The position numbers were made by a program, and so were the translations under genes. A DNA stretch of 64,000 nucleotides. Origin: Mycolicibacter hiberniae (GTDB lineage Bacteria; Actinomycetota; Actinomycetes; Mycobacteriales; Mycobacteriaceae). Positions 23,570-36,899 of this stretch are shown in pieces (the stretch's first letter is position 1; each line of letters opens with the position of its first letter). The notes under the pieces are model-generated. The model had not been told where the DNA came from and did not search any database. It worked only from the letters and a program-made list of their open reading frames with translations. Where the stretch lies: assembly GCF_010729485.1 (NCBI RefSeq), contig NZ_AP022609.1, forward strand, positions 3,038,001 to 3,102,000, given 5' to 3'.

Positions 23570-25705
23570 ATGAGTGACGGCGATAACGCCACTCCTGGCC
23601 CTGGGACGCCGGAGGGCCAAGACGGCGACCATCAGCTGATGACGATAACTCCGCCCGGACCCGCGCCGTGGGAACGCTGGCGGGACCCGGCGGACGTGCC
23701 TGCCTCCCACCGGCGCACCCCGGCGCGGCGACGCGACGCCGGCAACGGCTCGGTGAGCGTTGCCGACCTGATCGCCAAGGTCAACGCCGGCGCTCCGCCT
23801 TCCGGTGGCCGCAGCCAGCGCCGGGCCGCCGCGGCCCTGCCTCCCCAGGTGCCGACGACGCAGACCGATGGGCCCGCCCCCGCGTCCGAGCCGCCGGCCG
23901 CGCCCGCGCTCGACGTCGCCGAGCTGCCCGACGTGATGCCCGACATCGCCGCGGTGGCCCACCCCTCCGAGGTGCCCGACCTCGGCCGTATTCACGGCAC
24001 GTCGCTGGCCCCGGCCGACAGCCCCGATTGGGACGGGTTGGCCGCGACCACCGAGCTCCCCGACATCGCACCGGAGATTCACCTGGACCCGGTCGGCCCG
24101 TATCGCTACGCCGAACCGGACGAGGACGTACCGCGCGCGCCGCACCGTCGGGCCAAGGCCGCGGGCCGGGCCGCCGCGGCGATGCTGGCGATCCTTGCCC
24201 TGGTGTTGACCGGTTCGGCCTGGCAGTGGAGCAGCTCGAAGAATCGCAGCCTCAACCACATCAGCGCCCTGGATCCCGATTCGCACGACATCCTCGACGC
24301 GGCCGGCCAGTACGGCGATGAGAATTTCCTGATCGTCGGCGCCGACACCCGGGCCGGCGCCAACAGCAGCATCGGCGCCGGAACCACCGACGACGCCGAG
24401 GGCGCCCGCTCGGACACCATCATGCTGGTCAACATCCCGGCGAACCGTAAACGCGTGGTGGTGGTCTCGTTCCCACGGGACCTGGCGATCACCCCGATCC
24501 AGTGCGAGGCGTGGAACGCCGCCACCGGGGTCTACGGTCCGGTCTACGACGAGGAAACCGGTAGCTACGGCAGCGACCTGGTCTACACCGAGACGAAGCT
24601 GAACTCGACGTACGCCTTCGGCGGCCCGAAGTGTCTGGTCAAGGAGATCCAGAAGCTGTCCGGGCTGGCGATCAATCGCTTCATGGCGGTCGACTTCGTC
24701 GGATTCGGCAAGATGGTCGACGCCCTGGGCGGCGTCGAGGTGTGCACCCCGAGCCCGCTGTACGACCTGGTGCTGGGCAGTGTGCTGGAGAACACCGGAC
24801 GCCAGCGGGTCAACGGCGCGACCGCGCTGAATTACGTGCGGGCCCGCCACGTCACCACCGAGGACAACGGCGACTACGGCCGCATCAAACGCCAGCAGCT
24901 GTTCTTGTCGTCGTTGCTGCGCTCGCTGATCTCCACCAACACCTTCTTCTCCCCGACCAAGCTCAACAACGTGGTCAACATGTTCATCGGCGACAGCTCG
25001 GTGGACAACGTGACCACCAGGGACCTGGTGAACCTCGGCCAGTCGCTGCAGAAAGTCGCCGCCGGGCACATCACGTTCGTGACGGTGCCGACCAGCGAGA
25101 CCGACGAGAACGGCGACGAGGTCCCGCGCATGGACGACGTCCGGGCCCTGTTCGACGCCATCATCAACGACGACCCGTTGCCGGGCGAGAACGACCACAA
25201 CGCCACCTCCGTCCCGACCACCACGGCGCTGAGCGCGACAGCCCCGTCCACGTCGGCGCCCGAGTCGCCGGCCAGGCCACTCAGCGAGCAGGTGCGCGCC
25301 GTCACCACCTCACCCGCCGAGGTCACCGTGCGGGTTTCCAATGCCACCGAGCAGGCCGGCCTGGCGGGCGGCACCTCCGAACGCCTGCAGCAGTGGGGCT
25401 TCAACGTCGACAACGCCGACGACTATCCCGGCACCGTCAAGGCCACCAAGGTGTTGTTCTCCCCCGGCAACGAGCAGGCCGCGGCGACGGTGTCCTCGGC
25501 GCTGTCAGACGCGCCCATCGAGCGGGTCAGCGGATTGGGCAACATCGTGCGAGTGGTCCTGGGATCCGACTTTCGCACCGTGACCAAGCCGGCGGCCAGC
25601 GGCTCGCAGATCAACGTCGAGCTCACCCGCAACACCAGCGCCGAGCCGACCGAACTCCCCGACGACCTGACCGTCACCAACGCCGCCGACACCACCTGCG
25701 AGTAG
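23570..25705 (+). CDS. LytR-CpsA-Psr (LCP) family cell-wall ligase
   Basis: 711-residue membrane-anchored protein of the LCP family, which transfers arabinogalactan or related polymers onto peptidoglycan. A long Pro/Ala/Asp-rich cytoplasmic segment (about 1-200) precedes one transmembrane helix (AAAAMLAILALVLTGSAW). The LCP domain (ADTRAG...RSDTIMLVNIPANRKRVVVVSFPRDL...NYVRARH) is followed by a LytR_C domain (VTVRVSNATEQAGLAGGTSERL) at the C-terminus. Orthologue of Rv0822c by position. ATG 23570 has GGAGG 11 bases upstream; GTG 23528 is possible but lacks a ribosome site. Confidence 0.92.
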   Translation: MSDGDNATPGPGTPEGQDGDHQLMTITPPGPAPWERWRDPADVPASHRRTPARRRDAGNGSVSVADLIAKVNAGAPPSGGRSQRRAAAALPPQVPTTQTDGPAPASEPPAAPALDVAELPDVMPDIAAVAHPSEVPDLGRIHGTSLAPADSPDWDGLAATTELPDIAPEIHLDPVGPYRYAEPDEDVPRAPHRRAKAAGRAAAAMLAILALVLTGSAWQWSSSKNRSLNHISALDPDSHDILDAAGQYGDENFLIVGADTRAGANSSIGAGTTDDAEGARSDTIMLVNIPANRKRVVVVSFPRDLAITPIQCEAWNAATGVYGPVYDEETGSYGSDLVYTETKLNSTYAFGGPKCLVKEIQKLSGLAINRFMAVDFVGFGKMVDALGGVEVCTPSPLYDLVLGSVLENTGRQRVNGATALNYVRARHVTTEDNGDYGRIKRQQLFLSSLLRSLISTNTFFSPTKLNNVVNMFIGDSSVDNVTTRDLVNLGQSLQKVAAGHITFVTVPTSETDENGDEVPRMDDVRALFDAIINDDPLPGENDHNATSVPTTTALSATAPSTSAPESPARPLSEQVRAVTTSPAEVTVRVSNATEQAGLAGGTSERLQQWGFNVDNADDYPGTVKATKVLFSPGNEQAAATVSSALSDAPIERVSGLGNIVRVVLGSDFRTVTKPAASGSQINVELTRNTSAEPTELPDDLTVTNAADTTCE

Positions 25706-25746
25706 CATCCGGCTCCGCCCTATCAACGCGCAGCGCCGTCCACGGC

Positions 25747-25752
25747 TAGTCT
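25747..25752 (+). promoter_or_regulatory. -10 box of leaderless phoU
   Basis: TAGTCT lies 7 bases before ATG 25760, and no ribosome site is present, the usual layout of mycobacterial leaderless mRNAs. Confidence 0.6.
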
Positions 25753-25759
25753 TGAGGGC

Positions 25760-26428
25760 ATGCGAACCGCGTACCATGAGCAACTCTCGGATCTCGCCGA
25801 ACAGCTCGGCACGATGTGCGGCTTGGCCGGGGCAGCCATGGAACGCGCCACTCAGGCCCTGCTGCAAGCCGACCTGATGTTGGCCGAACAGGTGATCACC
25901 GATCACGAGAGAATCGCCGCGATGAGCACCCGCGCCGAGGAGAGCTCGTTTGTGCTGCTGGCGTTGCAGGCACCGGTTGCCGGGGACCTGCGCGCCATCG
26001 TCAGCTCCATTCAGATGGTCGCCGATATCGACCGGATGGGCGCCCTGGCCCTGCACGTCGCCAAGATCACCCGCCGTCGGCATCCCCAGCACGCACTGCC
26101 CGAGGAAGTCAACGGTTACTTCGCTGAAATGGGCAGGCTCGCAGTCGAGCTGGGCAACAGCGCACAAGAGGTGTTGTTGTCGCGGGACCCGGAGAAGGCC
26201 GCCCGGATCCGCGAAGAAGACGACGCGATGGATGACCTGCACCGGCATCTGTTCTCGGTGCTGATGGACAAGGAGTGGCGGCACGGCGTGGCCGCCGCCG
26301 TCGACGTCACGCTGCTCGGCCGGTTCTACGAGCGGTTCGCCGATCACGCTGTCGAGGTCGCCCGCCGGGTGATCTTCCAGGCCACCGGCAAGTTCCCGGA
26401 CGAGCACACCCTGCCGTCAAGCGAGTAG
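25760..26428 (+). CDS. phoU: Phosphate-transport system regulator PhoU (PhoY2-like)
   Basis: 222-residue PhoU protein with two three-helix repeats; metal-binding signatures are [35 protein letters not shown] and, in the second half, [15 protein letters not shown] and [17 protein letters not shown]. In mycobacteria PhoY proteins restrain SenX3-RegX3 signalling when phosphate is plentiful, working with the Pst transporter. Orthologue of Rv0821c by position. Probably leaderless. It is separated from the pst operon by the convergent hrpA gene, whose end it overlaps by 12 bases. Confidence 0.94.
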   Translation: MRTAYHEQLSDLAEQLGTMCGLAGAAMERATQALLQADLMLAEQVITDHERIAAMSTRAEESSFVLLALQAPVAGDLRAIVSSIQMVADIDRMGALALHVAKITRRRHPQHALPEEVNGYFAEMGRLAVELGNSAQEVLLSRDPEKAARIREEDDAMDDLHRHLFSVLMDKEWRHGVAAAVDVTLLGRFYERFADHAVEVARRVIFQATGKFPDEHTLPSSE

Positions 26429-29400
26429 CGCATCAATCGCCCGGTAGATCCGCTGTTCGCTCACCGGGCGCGGGGTTCCGAGTTGCTGAGCCCACAGGCT
26501 CACCCGCAGTTCTTCGATCTGGCGGGCGATCTCACGCACCGCGGCGTCCTGGCGACGTGCCGCGGGCAGAACCGCCAGCAGGTCCTGGTAGGCCTGTTGC
26601 ACGCCCTGCACCCGCGCCATCCGGTCCCGGTCGGCCTGCAGCGCGCGGGGCAACTGCTCCAACCGGCGGCGTATCGCGGCGAGATACCGGGTGAGGTCCC
26701 CCAGATGTGCGCGCCCCGTGGCGGTGACGAACCCGGGTGCCAGCAATGCCTCCAGCTGCCCGGTGATGTCGGCGATCGACTCGGCCTGAGCCGCCGGCGG
26801 CTGCACCGGCAGCGCCACCTGCGTTTCCCGCGCGGCGGCCAGCACCTGCGCCACCCGGGTGACGACGTCGGCCGTGGTGGCGACCAGGGCCGCAGCCACC
26901 CGCTTGCGCAGCGCGACGAACTCGTCTCGCGTCCACACCGGCGCGGGGACCAAGGCATCGGCGGCAGCGTCAGCACAGTCGTCGATCAGCGCTTGCAGCG
27001 ACCCGTCCGGGTTGGCTTTGAGCATCAGGCGGGTCTGCGAATCGAGCTGACGCTCAACCGCTTTGACCGGAGAGGGGATCTCACACCGCAACAGCCTGCG
27101 GATGCCGGGGCCGAGCGCGCCGCGCTGTTGCGCCTCGGTGGCGAACACCCGCAGCTCGGCATCGCCGCCGGCGTCGGCGAAGGCGGGGAAACCGCGCACG
27201 GCACGTCCGGCCACCACCCGCTGGACGGTCTGCGGAAGGGTGTCGAGGTCGTCCGGCCAGCCGCGCAGCCCGGTGCGCTCCAACTCCGCGCCGACCGCAT
27301 CGGCGATCGCTTCACGGGCCGATGCAGACAGTCGCTCCTGCAGGGCAGCCAGATCCTTGCCGCGGGCCAGCTCGGTGCCGTCGGCGGCTTCCACCGCGAA
27401 GGTGACCCGAAGGTGCGCCGGCAACGTGGTCATGTCGAAGGCGTCGACCGGCACGAGCACCCCGGTGCGGCGGCGCAGTTCGCCGGCCAGAGCCTCCAGC
27501 AGCGGTTCGGTCGACGTGCCGATGACCGACAACACTGCGCGGGCGGTGTCGGGCGCCGGTACGAAGTTGCGCCGCAACTCCTTCGGCAAGGACCGGATCA
27601 GGGCGGTGACCAGCTCTTCGCGTAACGCCGGTACCTGCCAGGCGAACTCGTCACCATGAAGCCGGGCCAGGACGTCGATCGGTACGTGGACGGTGACCCC
27701 GTCGTCGGCGGCGCCCGGCTCGAAACGGTAGCTCAACGGCAACGCGAGATCCGCGGTCGCCCATCTGTCCGGCCGGTCGGCGCCGAGCGTCTCGTCGGTG
27801 CGCAGCAACTCGTCGCGGGTGAAGGTCAGCAGTTCCGGCGTGTCCTGCCGCTGGCGTTTCCACCAGCTGTCGAAGTGTCGTGCCGACACCACCTCGGCGG
27901 GAATCCGGGCGTCGTAGAGGTCATAAACGGTGTCGTCGTCGACGATCAGGTCGCGACGCCGAACCCGGTCCTCCAACTCCTGCAGTTGGGTGCGCAACGC
28001 CGCGTTGTCGGCCAGGAAGCGGTGCCGGGCCGTCCACTCGCCCTCCACCAGCGCATGCCGGATGAACATTTCGCGGGCCACCACCGGTTCAACCCTGGCG
28101 TAGCCGACCCGCCGGCGCGTGACCAGCGGCAGGCCGTAGAGCGTCACCTTCTCGAAGGCCATCACTTCGCCGCGCTTGGCGTCCCAGTGCGGCTCGCTGT
28201 AGCTGCGCTGGACCAGATCGGCGGCCACCCGTTCGACCGCCTCCGGTTGGATGCGTGCGGCGGTCCGCCCGAACAACCGGCTGGTTTCCACCAGTTCGGC
28301 CACCATCGTCCAGCGCGGCGGCCGTTTGGCCAGCACCGAGCCGGGGGCGAGAACGAATTTCGAGTTACGCGCCCCGGCGTATTCGCGGCCGTCGGACCGG
28401 CGCATCCCGACGTGCGACAGCAGGCCGGCCAGCAGCGCGGCATGGATGGCCGCGGGTGCGGCCGGCTTGTCGGCTGTGTCACGGATGCCGACATCTCCGG
28501 CGATGCTGCGCAACTGACCGACCAAATCCTGCCATTCCCGGATTCGCAGGTAGTGCAAGAACTCATTTCGGCACATCCGGCGGAAGGCACTGCCGCTCAA
28601 CGTCTTGCGCTGCTCGGACAGATATGACCACAAGTTGAGGTAGGCGATGAAGTCGGAGTCGTCGTCGGCGAACCGGGCGTGCTTCTGCCGGGCAGCCTCC
28701 TCACGATCGATGGGCCGCTCGCGCGGGTCTGGGATGGTCAGCGCGGCCGCGAGCACCAGCACTTCGCGTACACAGCCCTCGGTCTCGGCCGCCACGATCA
28801 TCCGGCCCAGCCGCGGATCCACCGGAAGCCGGGCGAGCCGGCGGCCGATGTCGGTGATCTGCCCGTCCGCGGTGAAGGCACCGAGCTCGACCAGCAGCTG
28901 GACGCCGTCGCGGATGCTGCGGGCGTCGGGCGGATCGAGAAAACCGAAGTCCTCAACCGCGCCCAACCGAAGCGAGGCCATCCGCAGCAGTACCGCAGCC
29001 AGGTTGGTCCGCAGCACTTCGGGATCGGTGTAGCGCGGGCGCGCCTCGAAGTCCGCCTCGCTGTAGAGCCGGATGCACACCCCGGGAGCGGTGCGCCCGC
29101 ACCGGCCGCTGCGCTGCGCTGCTGAAGCCTGCGAGATGGGCTCGATCGGCAGCCGCTGCACCTTCAGCCGGCGACTGTAGCGCGAGATTCGGGCGTTGCC
29201 CGGATCGATGACGTAACGGATTCCCGGAACGGTCAAAGAGGTCTCGGCCACGTTGGTGGCCAGCACGATCCGCCTGCCGGTGCGCGCCGGTGCGAACACC
29301 TTCTGCTGTTCGGCGGTGGACAGCCGCGCATACAGGGGAAGTATCTCGGTGTTGGGCAGTCCACCGAGAGCTTCTGCGGTATCCCGGATCTCACGCTCGC

Positions 29401-30331
29401 CGGACAAGAACACCAGGATGTCGCCCGGTTGTTCGGCGGAAAGTTCGTGCACCGCATCGACGATGGCTTCGATCTCGTCGCGGGTTTGGCTGCGAATGAT
29501 CTCATGATCCGGGTCATCCGGGTCGTTGTCGGTATCGCCCACCACCGGCAGTTCCAGCGGGCGGTAGCGGATTTCGACCGGATAGCTGCGCCCGGACACC
29601 TCGACGATCGGCGCGCTGGCGCCATCGGGTCCGGCGAAGTGCGCCGCGAAACGTTGGGGTTCGATGGTGGCCGAAGTGATGATCACCTTCAAGTCCGGGC
29701 GGCGCGGCAGCAACTCGCGCAGGTAGCCCAGCAGAAAGTCGATGTTGAGGCTGCGCTCATGGGCTTCGTCGATGATCAAGGTGTCGTACCGCAGCAGCCG
29801 CCGGTCGCGTTCCAGTTCGGCGAGCAGGATGCCGTCGGTCATCAACTTGATCAGGGTGCGGTCAGAGACCCGGTCGGTGAATCGGACCGCATAGCCGACG
29901 ACGTCGCCGAGCGGGGTGGCCAGTTCCTCGGCAATGCGCGCGGCGACAGTGCGGGCGGCCAGCCGCCGCGGCTGGGTGTGGCCGATGGTGCCCCGGATTC
30001 CGCGACCGAGTTCCAGGCAGATCTTGGGCAGCTGGGTGGTCTTGCCCGAGCCGGTTTCACCGGCCACCACCACCACCTGGTGTGCACTGATCGCCGCGGC
30101 GATCTCGTCGCGACGGGCACTGACCGGCAGGTCGGGGTAGCCGATGGCCGGTACCGCGGCGCGCCGCTGCGCGATCAGCGCCTGTGCGGCGCTCATCCGT
30201 TCGGCCAGCTGCCTGAGCTTCTCCGGTTGTTCGCCGCGCAGATCCTTGAGCCGCCGGCCAAAGTATGCGGCGTCGCGGATGGTGAGGCCGTCGAGCTGCG
30301 TGCGCAACTGTGCTACGGACGGCTCGGACAC
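26417..30331 (-). CDS. hrpA: ATP-dependent RNA helicase HrpA (DEAH box)
   Basis: 1304-residue DEAH-box helicase, full HrpA length. Walker [10 protein letters not shown] begins at residue 91; the DEAH motif is IDEAHERS; later motifs are [29 protein letters not shown] and [13 protein letters not shown] winged-helix/ratchet region and the long HrpA-specific C-terminal domain follow. In other bacteria HrpA resolves stalled ribosomes or processes mRNA. GTG 30331 is the apparent start. It lies between phoU (convergent) and pstB (same strand, 67-base gap). Confidence 0.94.
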   Translation of the reverse strand: MSEPSVAQLRTQLDGLTIRDAAYFGRRLKDLRGEQPEKLRQLAERMSAAQALIAQRRAAVPAIGYPDLPVSARRDEIAAAISAHQVVVVAGETGSGKTTQLPKICLELGRGIRGTIGHTQPRRLAARTVAARIAEELATPLGDVVGYAVRFTDRVSDRTLIKLMTDGILLAELERDRRLLRYDTLIIDEAHERSLNIDFLLGYLRELLPRRPDLKVIITSATIEPQRFAAHFAGPDGASAPIVEVSGRSYPVEIRYRPLELPVVGDTDNDPDDPDHEIIRSQTRDEIEAIVDAVHELSAEQPGDILVFLSGEREIRDTAEALGGLPNTEILPLYARLSTAEQQKVFAPARTGRRIVLATNVAETSLTVPGIRYVIDPGNARISRYSRRLKVQRLPIEPISQASAAQRSGRCGRTAPGVCIRLYSEADFEARPRYTDPEVLRTNLAAVLLRMASLRLGAVEDFGFLDPPDARSIRDGVQLLVELGAFTADGQITDIGRRLARLPVDPRLGRMIVAAETEGCVREVLVLAAALTIPDPRERPIDREEAARQKHARFADDDSDFIAYLNLWSYLSEQRKTLSGSAFRRMCRNEFLHYLRIREWQDLVGQLRSIAGDVGIRDTADKPAAPAAIHAALLAGLLSHVGMRRSDGREYAGARNSKFVLAPGSVLAKRPPRWTMVAELVETSRLFGRTAARIQPEAVERVAADLVQRSYSEPHWDAKRGEVMAFEKVTLYGLPLVTRRRVGYARVEPVVAREMFIRHALVEGEWTARHRFLADNAALRTQLQELEDRVRRRDLIVDDDTVYDLYDARIPAEVVSARHFDSWWKRQRQDTPELLTFTRDELLRTDETLGADRPDRWATADLALPLSYRFEPGAADDGVTVHVPIDVLARLHGDEFAWQVPALREELVTALIRSLPKELRRNFVPAPDTARAVLSVIGTSTEPLLEALAGELRRRTGVLVPVDAFDMTTLPAHLRVTFAVEAADGTELARGKDLAALQERLSASAREAIADAVGAELERTGLRGWPDDLDTLPQTVQRVVAGRAVRGFPAFADAGGDAELRVFATEAQQRGALGPGIRRLLRCEIPSPVKAVERQLDSQTRLMLKANPDGSLQALIDDCADAAADALVPAPVWTRDEFVALRKRVAAALVATTADVVTRVAQVLAAARETQVALPVQPPAAQAESIADITGQLEALLAPGFVTATGRAHLGDLTRYLAAIRRRLEQLPRALQADRDRMARVQGVQQAYQDLLAVLPAARRQDAAVREIARQIEELRVSLWAQQLGTPRPVSEQRIYRAIDALLA

Positions 30332-30398
30332 TCCGGCAAGGATAGGCGCGCCCAGCCTGCTCGGCCAAGCCGGCCGCGCTGCGGCGACCGTGCCGCGG

Positions 30399-31175
30399 TC
30401 AGCCGAAGCGGCCGGAGATGTAGTCTTCGGTTTCCTTGAAAGTCGGGTTGGAGAAGATCTTCTCGGTCCCGTCGATCTCGATCAACCGGCCCGGCTTACC
30501 GGCGCCGGACAAGTTGAAGAACGCCGTCTGGTCGCTCACCCGCGCCGCCTGCTGCATGTTGTGAGTAACGATGACAATGGTGTATTCCTGCTTGAGCTGG
30601 GCGATCAGCTCTTCGATGGCCATCGTGGAGATGGGGTCCAGGGCCGAGCAGGGCTCATCCATCAGCAGCACGTCGGGCTGGACCGCGATGGCCCGGGCGA
30701 TGCACAACCGCTGCTGCTGACCACCCGAGAGCCCGCCGCCGGGCCGGTCCAGCCGGTCCTTGACCTCGTTCCACAGGTTGGCGGCGCGCAGCGAGAATTC
30801 CGCGGTTTCATCGAGCGCACGGCGGTTGCGGATGCCCTGCAGTTTGAGGCCGGCCACCACGTTGTCGCGAATCGACATGGTGGGAAACGGATTCGGACGC
30901 TGGAACACCATTCCGACTGCCTGCCGAACGCCCACCGGGTCGATTCCGGGCAGGTAGATGTCCTCGCCGTCGAGCAGCACCGTGCCCTCGATCCGGGCCC
31001 CGGGAGTGGTCTCGTGCATCCGGTTGAGGGTGCGCAGGACCGTCGATTTCCCGCATCCCGAAGGCCCGATGAACGCGGTGACGCTTCGCGGCGCGACCGA
31101 CAACGTCACGTCGGCCACCGCATGAAACGACCCGTAGTAGATGTTGAGGTCGGCCAGGTCCAACCTTTTAGCCAC
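30399..31175 (-). CDS. pstB: Phosphate ABC transporter ATP-binding protein
   Basis: 258-residue ABC ATPase of the high-affinity phosphate importer. Walker A is GPSGCGKST, the signature LSGGQQQR and Walker [14 protein letters not shown]; the switch His lies in [21 protein letters not shown] at the N-terminus and YISGRFG at the C-terminus are PstB hallmarks. It corresponds to Rv0820 (phoT). Last gene of pstSCAB, 48 bases after pstA. Confidence 0.97.
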   Translation of the reverse strand: MAKRLDLADLNIYYGSFHAVADVTLSVAPRSVTAFIGPSGCGKSTVLRTLNRMHETTPGARIEGTVLLDGEDIYLPGIDPVGVRQAVGMVFQRPNPFPTMSIRDNVVAGLKLQGIRNRRALDETAEFSLRAANLWNEVKDRLDRPGGGLSGGQQQRLCIARAIAVQPDVLLMDEPCSALDPISTMAIEELIAQLKQEYTIVIVTHNMQQAARVSDQTAFFNLSGAGKPGRLIEIDGTEKIFSNPTFKETEDYISGRFG

Positions 31176-31223
31176 CGTGCAGCTCTCCTTGTTCGCCCAC
31201 CGCTGGGTGTTGCCGAGTCAGAT

Positions 31224-32138
31224 CTAGAACTTTTTGGGCGCGAAGATGCGCGCCCCGAACCTGGCCGCGACATTGAGTATCGCGATCAGCAGGATCAGCG
31301 TCAGAGCAGCGCCCCAGAGACGGTCTGTCGGCACTGCACTGGCGCCGGCGCCCGCCGACGTCTGGTCGTACATCATCCCCGGCAACGATCCCATGAAGCC
31401 GTGGAACATATCGAAATTCATCGCCTGCGAATAGCCGACCAGAATCAGCAGCGGCGCGGTCTCGCCCATGACCCGGGCCAGCGCCAGCAGAATCCCGGTG
31501 ACGATCCCGGACAACGCGGTGGGCACCACGATGCTGGTGATGGTCTTCCACTTCGGCGCCCCCAGCGCGTAGCTGGCTTCGCGCAAGTCCATCGGAATGA
31601 TCCGCAGCATCTCCTCGGTCGCCCGCACGATCACCGGCACCATCAGCAGCACCAACGACAGCGACACGGCGAACCCGGATCGCTGAAACCCGAGGGTGGC
31701 GACCCACAGGGCGTAGATGAACAGCGCCGCGACAATCGACGGCACCCCGGTCAGGATGTCCACGGCGAACGTCGCAAGCTTGCCCAGCCTGGTGCCGGCG
31801 CCGTACTCGACCAGGTAGATCGCCACGAAGATACCGATCGGGATGGAGATGGCGGCGCACAGCAGTCCTTGCAGCAGCGTCCCGACGATCGCATGGTAAG
31901 CGCCGCCGCCGGCCACGAATGCGGTCATGCCGGCCTGCGAGTGCGTCCACCAGTCGCTGGAAGAGACAGCGCCGAAACCGAGTCTGAGCACTGAGTACAT
32001 CACCCAGACCAGCGGCACCAGGGCCAACGCCATCGCGAGGGTCACCAGCACCGTGGCAATCGCATTGGCCATCCGCCGGCGCGGACCCACCCCGGCGAAC
32101 GTGCGCGGTTTGACGGGCCGGTCCAGCAACGCGGTCAT
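31224..32138 (-). CDS. pstA: Phosphate ABC transporter permease PstA
   Basis: 304-residue inner-membrane permease with about six helices; the coupling loop is [26 protein letters not shown], contacting PstB. N-terminal [22 protein letters not shown] is cytoplasmic. The start overlaps the pstC stop by 4 bases (ATGA). Together with PstC it forms the transmembrane channel for phosphate delivered by PstS. Controlled as part of the pst operon by the PHO-box-like site near 34360. Confidence 0.96.
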   Translation of the reverse strand: MTALLDRPVKPRTFAGVGPRRRMANAIATVLVTLAMALALVPLVWVMYSVLRLGFGAVSSSDWWTHSQAGMTAFVAGGGAYHAIVGTLLQGLLCAAISIPIGIFVAIYLVEYGAGTRLGKLATFAVDILTGVPSIVAALFIYALWVATLGFQRSGFAVSLSLVLLMVPVIVRATEEMLRIIPMDLREASYALGAPKWKTITSIVVPTALSGIVTGILLALARVMGETAPLLILVGYSQAMNFDMFHGFMGSLPGMMYDQTSAGAGASAVPTDRLWGAALTLILLIAILNVAARFGARIFAPKKF

Positions 32139-33133
32139 GACGGAACCTTTCGGGTGATCGCAATGCGCGCCAGCGCGTTGACGATCAGCGTCAGCACGAA
32201 CAGCACCAGCCCGGCCGCGATGTAGGCGCCCGCCTTGTACTGGTCGTTGAACTCCGATGCGGTGGCGGCGATCTTGGTGGCGAAGGTGGAGCCGCCGTCG
32301 AACAGCGACCAGTTGAACGCCTTCTGAGTGGAACGCAGGATGATCAGCAGGGCGACCGTCTCACCGAGCGCGCGGCCCAGACCGAGCATCGCGGCACTGA
32401 TGTAGCCGGAACGGCCGAACGGCAACACCACCATCTTGACCACCTCCCAGCGAGTCGCCCCCAGCGCCAAGGCGGCCTCGATCTGGCCACGGGGTGTCTG
32501 GGCCAGCACCTCGCGGGTGACGGCGGTGATGATCGGCAGGATCATCACCGCCAGCACGATTCCGCCGGTGAAGATGGTGCCGCCGCCGGCCACCGAGGCG
32601 TTGCCGGTCGCGAACAGGAAGAACCCGCCGAGGTGTTCGTTGAGCCAGAGCGCGGTGCCCCGCAACTGCGGAGCGAGCACGTACAGGCCCCAGGCCCCGT
32701 AGATGATCGACGGCACCGCGGCCAGCAGTTCCACCATGTATCCCAGCGGCCCGACGAGGCGCCGGGGCGCGTATTGGGCGAGATAGACGGCCACACCCAG
32801 GGCAACCGGCATGGCCAGCGACAGGGCGAACAGCGAGACGAACACCGTCACCTGCAGCATCTCCGCAATGCCGAAATGCATGGCGGAGGTGTCGGTGGTG
32901 ACCCAGCTTCCGCCGTAGGTGAAGAAGTTCTCCCGGTTGCGCTGCAGCGCCGGTATGGCGCGCACCAGCAGGAACCCTCCGACAGCCGTGATCACGACGA
33001 TGATCAGCACCGCCGAGCCGGCCGCGGACAGGCGGAATATCCGGTCCTGGAGGCGGCTTGCGGCCGAACGCGCCGCCGTCGACCTCACCGATGACGCAGG
33101 CGCGGACACAGACGACTCGGCGATGCTTGACAC
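32135..33133 (-). CDS. pstC: Phosphate ABC transporter permease PstC
   Basis: 332-residue inner-membrane permease with about six helices and the coupling loop [30 protein letters not shown]. The N-terminal Ser/Ala-rich tail is cytoplasmic. GTG 33133 ([15 protein letters not shown]) is chosen because a GGGG tract precedes it; the frame is open to 33184 inside pstS. It lies 25 bases after pstS and overlaps pstA. Confidence 0.95.
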   Translation of the reverse strand: MSSIAESSVSAPASSVRSTAARSAASRLQDRIFRLSAAGSAVLIIVVITAVGGFLLVRAIPALQRNRENFFTYGGSWVTTDTSAMHFGIAEMLQVTVFVSLFALSLAMPVALGVAVYLAQYAPRRLVGPLGYMVELLAAVPSIIYGAWGLYVLAPQLRGTALWLNEHLGGFFLFATGNASVAGGGTIFTGGIVLAVMILPIITAVTREVLAQTPRGQIEAALALGATRWEVVKMVVLPFGRSGYISAAMLGLGRALGETVALLIILRSTQKAFNWSLFDGGSTFATKIAATASEFNDQYKAGAYIAAGLVLFVLTLIVNALARIAITRKVPS

Positions 33134-33158
33134 CCCCTGATCGCTTGCGGGACGCCGG

Positions 33159-34277
33159 CTACTGGATCGCGTCGATCGCGGCACTCAAGCGCCGTTTCAA
33201 CGGATCCGGCAACCGAACGTATCCGGCGGCGGCCAGTTCGCCCTGGCCAATGGTGGAGGCCGACCGCAGGAACGACTTCACGCCGGCGGAGGTGTCGGCG
33301 TCGTAGCCCTTCGAACAGACGATCTCGTAGGTCACCAAGACTAGCGGGTAAGCAGCGGCCTGCTCGGTGCCGTACAGCGACTTCAGGTCCAGCCGCATGT
33401 CATTGCTGTCCTCGGAGAGGTATCCGGCGGACTGGATCGCGGCGCCGACCGTGTCGTCGGTCGCGGCGACTGCTCCCGAGCCCGAGTCGATCAGCGCCGA
33501 GAGCAGGCCGGCCTGGTCGGCGAAGCCCTTCTCGACATAGCCGACGGCACCCGGAGTGCTCTGCACCGCCTGCACCACCCCGGCCGACTTCTGGGCGCCT
33601 TCGCCCACGCCGCCCTGGAACTCGCTGCCCTCGCCCTTGGTCCAGGCCTGCGGCGCTGCGGCGCTGAGGTACTTCTGGAAGTTGTCGGTGGTGCCCGAAG
33701 AGTCCGATCGGTAGATCGGCGTGACGTCCATCGCGGGCAGTTGCGTTCCCGGGTTGAGGGCGACCAGCGCGGGGTCGTCCCAGCGGGTGATGCCTCCGCT
33801 GAAGATGCGGGCGAGTACGTCGCCGTCGACCACCAGGTTGTCCACCCCGTCAAGGTTGTAGGCGATGCTTACCGGCCCGAACACCAGCGGCAGATGCCAC
33901 GCCGGGTTCTGGCCGCACCGGGCAGCGGCCTGGGCCACCTGCGCCTGGCTCAACGGCGAATCGGATCCGGCGAAGTCGACGTGCCCGGCGATGAACTGTT
34001 CGCGGCCCGCACCCGAACCGGTCGGGTTGTAGGACAGGTTCTTTCCCGCGCACTGCTTGCCCCACACCTGGTTGAACACCGCGATCGCATTCTGCTGAGC
34101 GGTCGAGCCCTCGGCAGTCAACGTGCCCTTCCCGGAGCATTCAGCGGAATCCGCTGCGCCCGTGGCGATCCCGGTACTGGTCGCGCTCGGGCCGTTGTCA
34201 TCGCTGCCACAGCCGCTCAATGCCAGCCCGGTCATCGCGGCTGCCACCAGCGCAAGACCCGCCGTCGTGCGTGTCAT
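33159..34277 (-). CDS. pstS: Phosphate-binding lipoprotein PstS
   Basis: 372-residue periplasmic-side solute-binding lipoprotein. The signal peptide ends in the lipobox LSGC at about residue 23. Phosphate-site stretches are [27 protein letters not shown] and [16 protein letters not shown]. First gene of pstSCAB. A direct-repeat PHO-box-like element lies about 75 bases upstream, in the 109-base gap to mshD, so induction by phosphate limitation through SenX3-RegX3 is likely. Confidence 0.96.
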   Translation of the reverse strand: MTRTTAGLALVAAAMTGLALSGCGSDDNGPSATSTGIATGAADSAECSGKGTLTAEGSTAQQNAIAVFNQVWGKQCAGKNLSYNPTGSGAGREQFIAGHVDFAGSDSPLSQAQVAQAAARCGQNPAWHLPLVFGPVSIAYNLDGVDNLVVDGDVLARIFSGGITRWDDPALVALNPGTQLPAMDVTPIYRSDSSGTTDNFQKYLSAAAPQAWTKGEGSEFQGGVGEGAQKSAGVVQAVQSTPGAVGYVEKGFADQAGLLSALIDSGSGAVAATDDTVGAAIQSAGYLSEDSNDMRLDLKSLYGTEQAAAYPLVLVTYEIVCSKGYDADTSAGVKSFLRSASTIGQGELAAAGYVRLPDPLKRRLSAAIDAIQ

Positions 34278-34349
34278 CAGTTCTCGCTTTCTCCCTCGGC
34301 ATTGAGATCACTCCGGAACGTATGCGGCACTCATGGATGGCAACCACAT

Positions 34350-34371
34350 GGCAGATGAACGGGTGGTGAAT
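34350..34371 (-). promoter_or_regulatory. PHO-box-like direct repeat upstream of pstS
   Basis: Read on the minus strand: ATTCACC-ACCC-GTTCATC, two copies of a GTTCACC-type heptamer at 11-base periodicity, the architecture of actinobacterial PHO boxes (PhoP/RegX3 class). It is about 75 bases from the pstS start. Confidence 0.7.
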
Positions 34372-34386
34372 TGATTGGGCGAGTTG

Positions 34387-36047
<1,661 letters not shown>

Positions 36048-36107
36048 CGAGGCCCTCCAGCGTCCCAGGTGCTCTAACGATAGCGTGCGACCTGCCAGAA
36101 TGACTCG

Positions 36108-36899
36108 GTGCGCAGGGTGCTTATCGGGATGTCGGCCGCGATCGCGGCACTGGTCGTGGCGATTGCCGGGGTCGATTTCGGAGCGGGCGTCTACGCCGAG
36201 TACCAATTATCCCGGGCAGTACGCCAAGCAACGGACCTCACCGCGGACCCGTTTGTGGCCATCCTGGACTTCCCTTTCCTGCCGCAGGCGCGCCGTGATC
36301 ACTACGACGAAGTGGAGATCAAGGCCCCCGCCGTCGCGCAGCCGATGATCGGCAAGGTGATGCTGGAGGCCACCATGCACTCGGTCGACTTGACCGAGGC
36401 CACCTGGCGATTCCGACCCGACGCTCCGATACCCGTGGCCAAACTGGAGAGCCGAATTATCATCGGTTCTGTGCATTTGGGCCGCTATCTGGGCATTCGC
36501 GACCTGATGGTGGAGGCTCCGCCGGCCGAGACCGACGACAATACCGGCGGCACCACCGAGTCCGGAATCTCCAGCAGCCACGGTCTGGTGTTCACCGGCA
36601 CCCCCGCGGGCTTCGGCAAGCGGGTGAGCGTGGCGGTGGACCTGTCGATCGCCGGCCCGGACCACAGCACCTTGGTGATCACCCCGACGGGCATCCTCAC
36701 CGGCCCGGACACCGCCGATCAGGATGTTCCCGACGAGCAGCGCGTCGCGGTACTGACCGCGTTCCGTGGCAGCCTGCCCCAGCAGCGACTGCCGTTCGGG
36801 GTGGTCCCGACCAGCCAGGGCGCCCGTGGGTCCGACGTGATCATCGAGGGCATCGCCGACGACATGACGGTCACCCTGCCGGAGTTCCGGCCGCGATGA
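36108..36899 (+). CDS. lmeA: LmeA, periplasmic mannan-elongation factor (DUF2993)
   Basis: 263-residue secreted or membrane-anchored DUF2993 protein. An N-terminal hydrophobic segment ([21 protein letters not shown]) acts as signal or anchor. The remainder has beta-rich, lipid-binding-like sequence ([26 protein letters not shown]). LmeA of M. smegmatis (Rv0817c orthologue) is needed for full-length lipomannan. GTG 36108 is preceded at 6 bases by CAGAAT, a possible -10, so the transcript may be leaderless. It overlaps thiX by 4 bases. Divergent from glnR. Confidence 0.9.
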   Translation: MRRVLIGMSAAIAALVVAIAGVDFGAGVYAEYQLSRAVRQATDLTADPFVAILDFPFLPQARRDHYDEVEIKAPAVAQPMIGKVMLEATMHSVDLTEATWRFRPDAPIPVAKLESRIIIGSVHLGRYLGIRDLMVEAPPAETDDNTGGTTESGISSSHGLVFTGTPAGFGKRVSVAVDLSIAGPDHSTLVITPTGILTGPDTADQDVPDEQRVAVLTAFRGSLPQQRLPFGVVPTSQGARGSDVIIEGIADDMTVTLPEFRPR

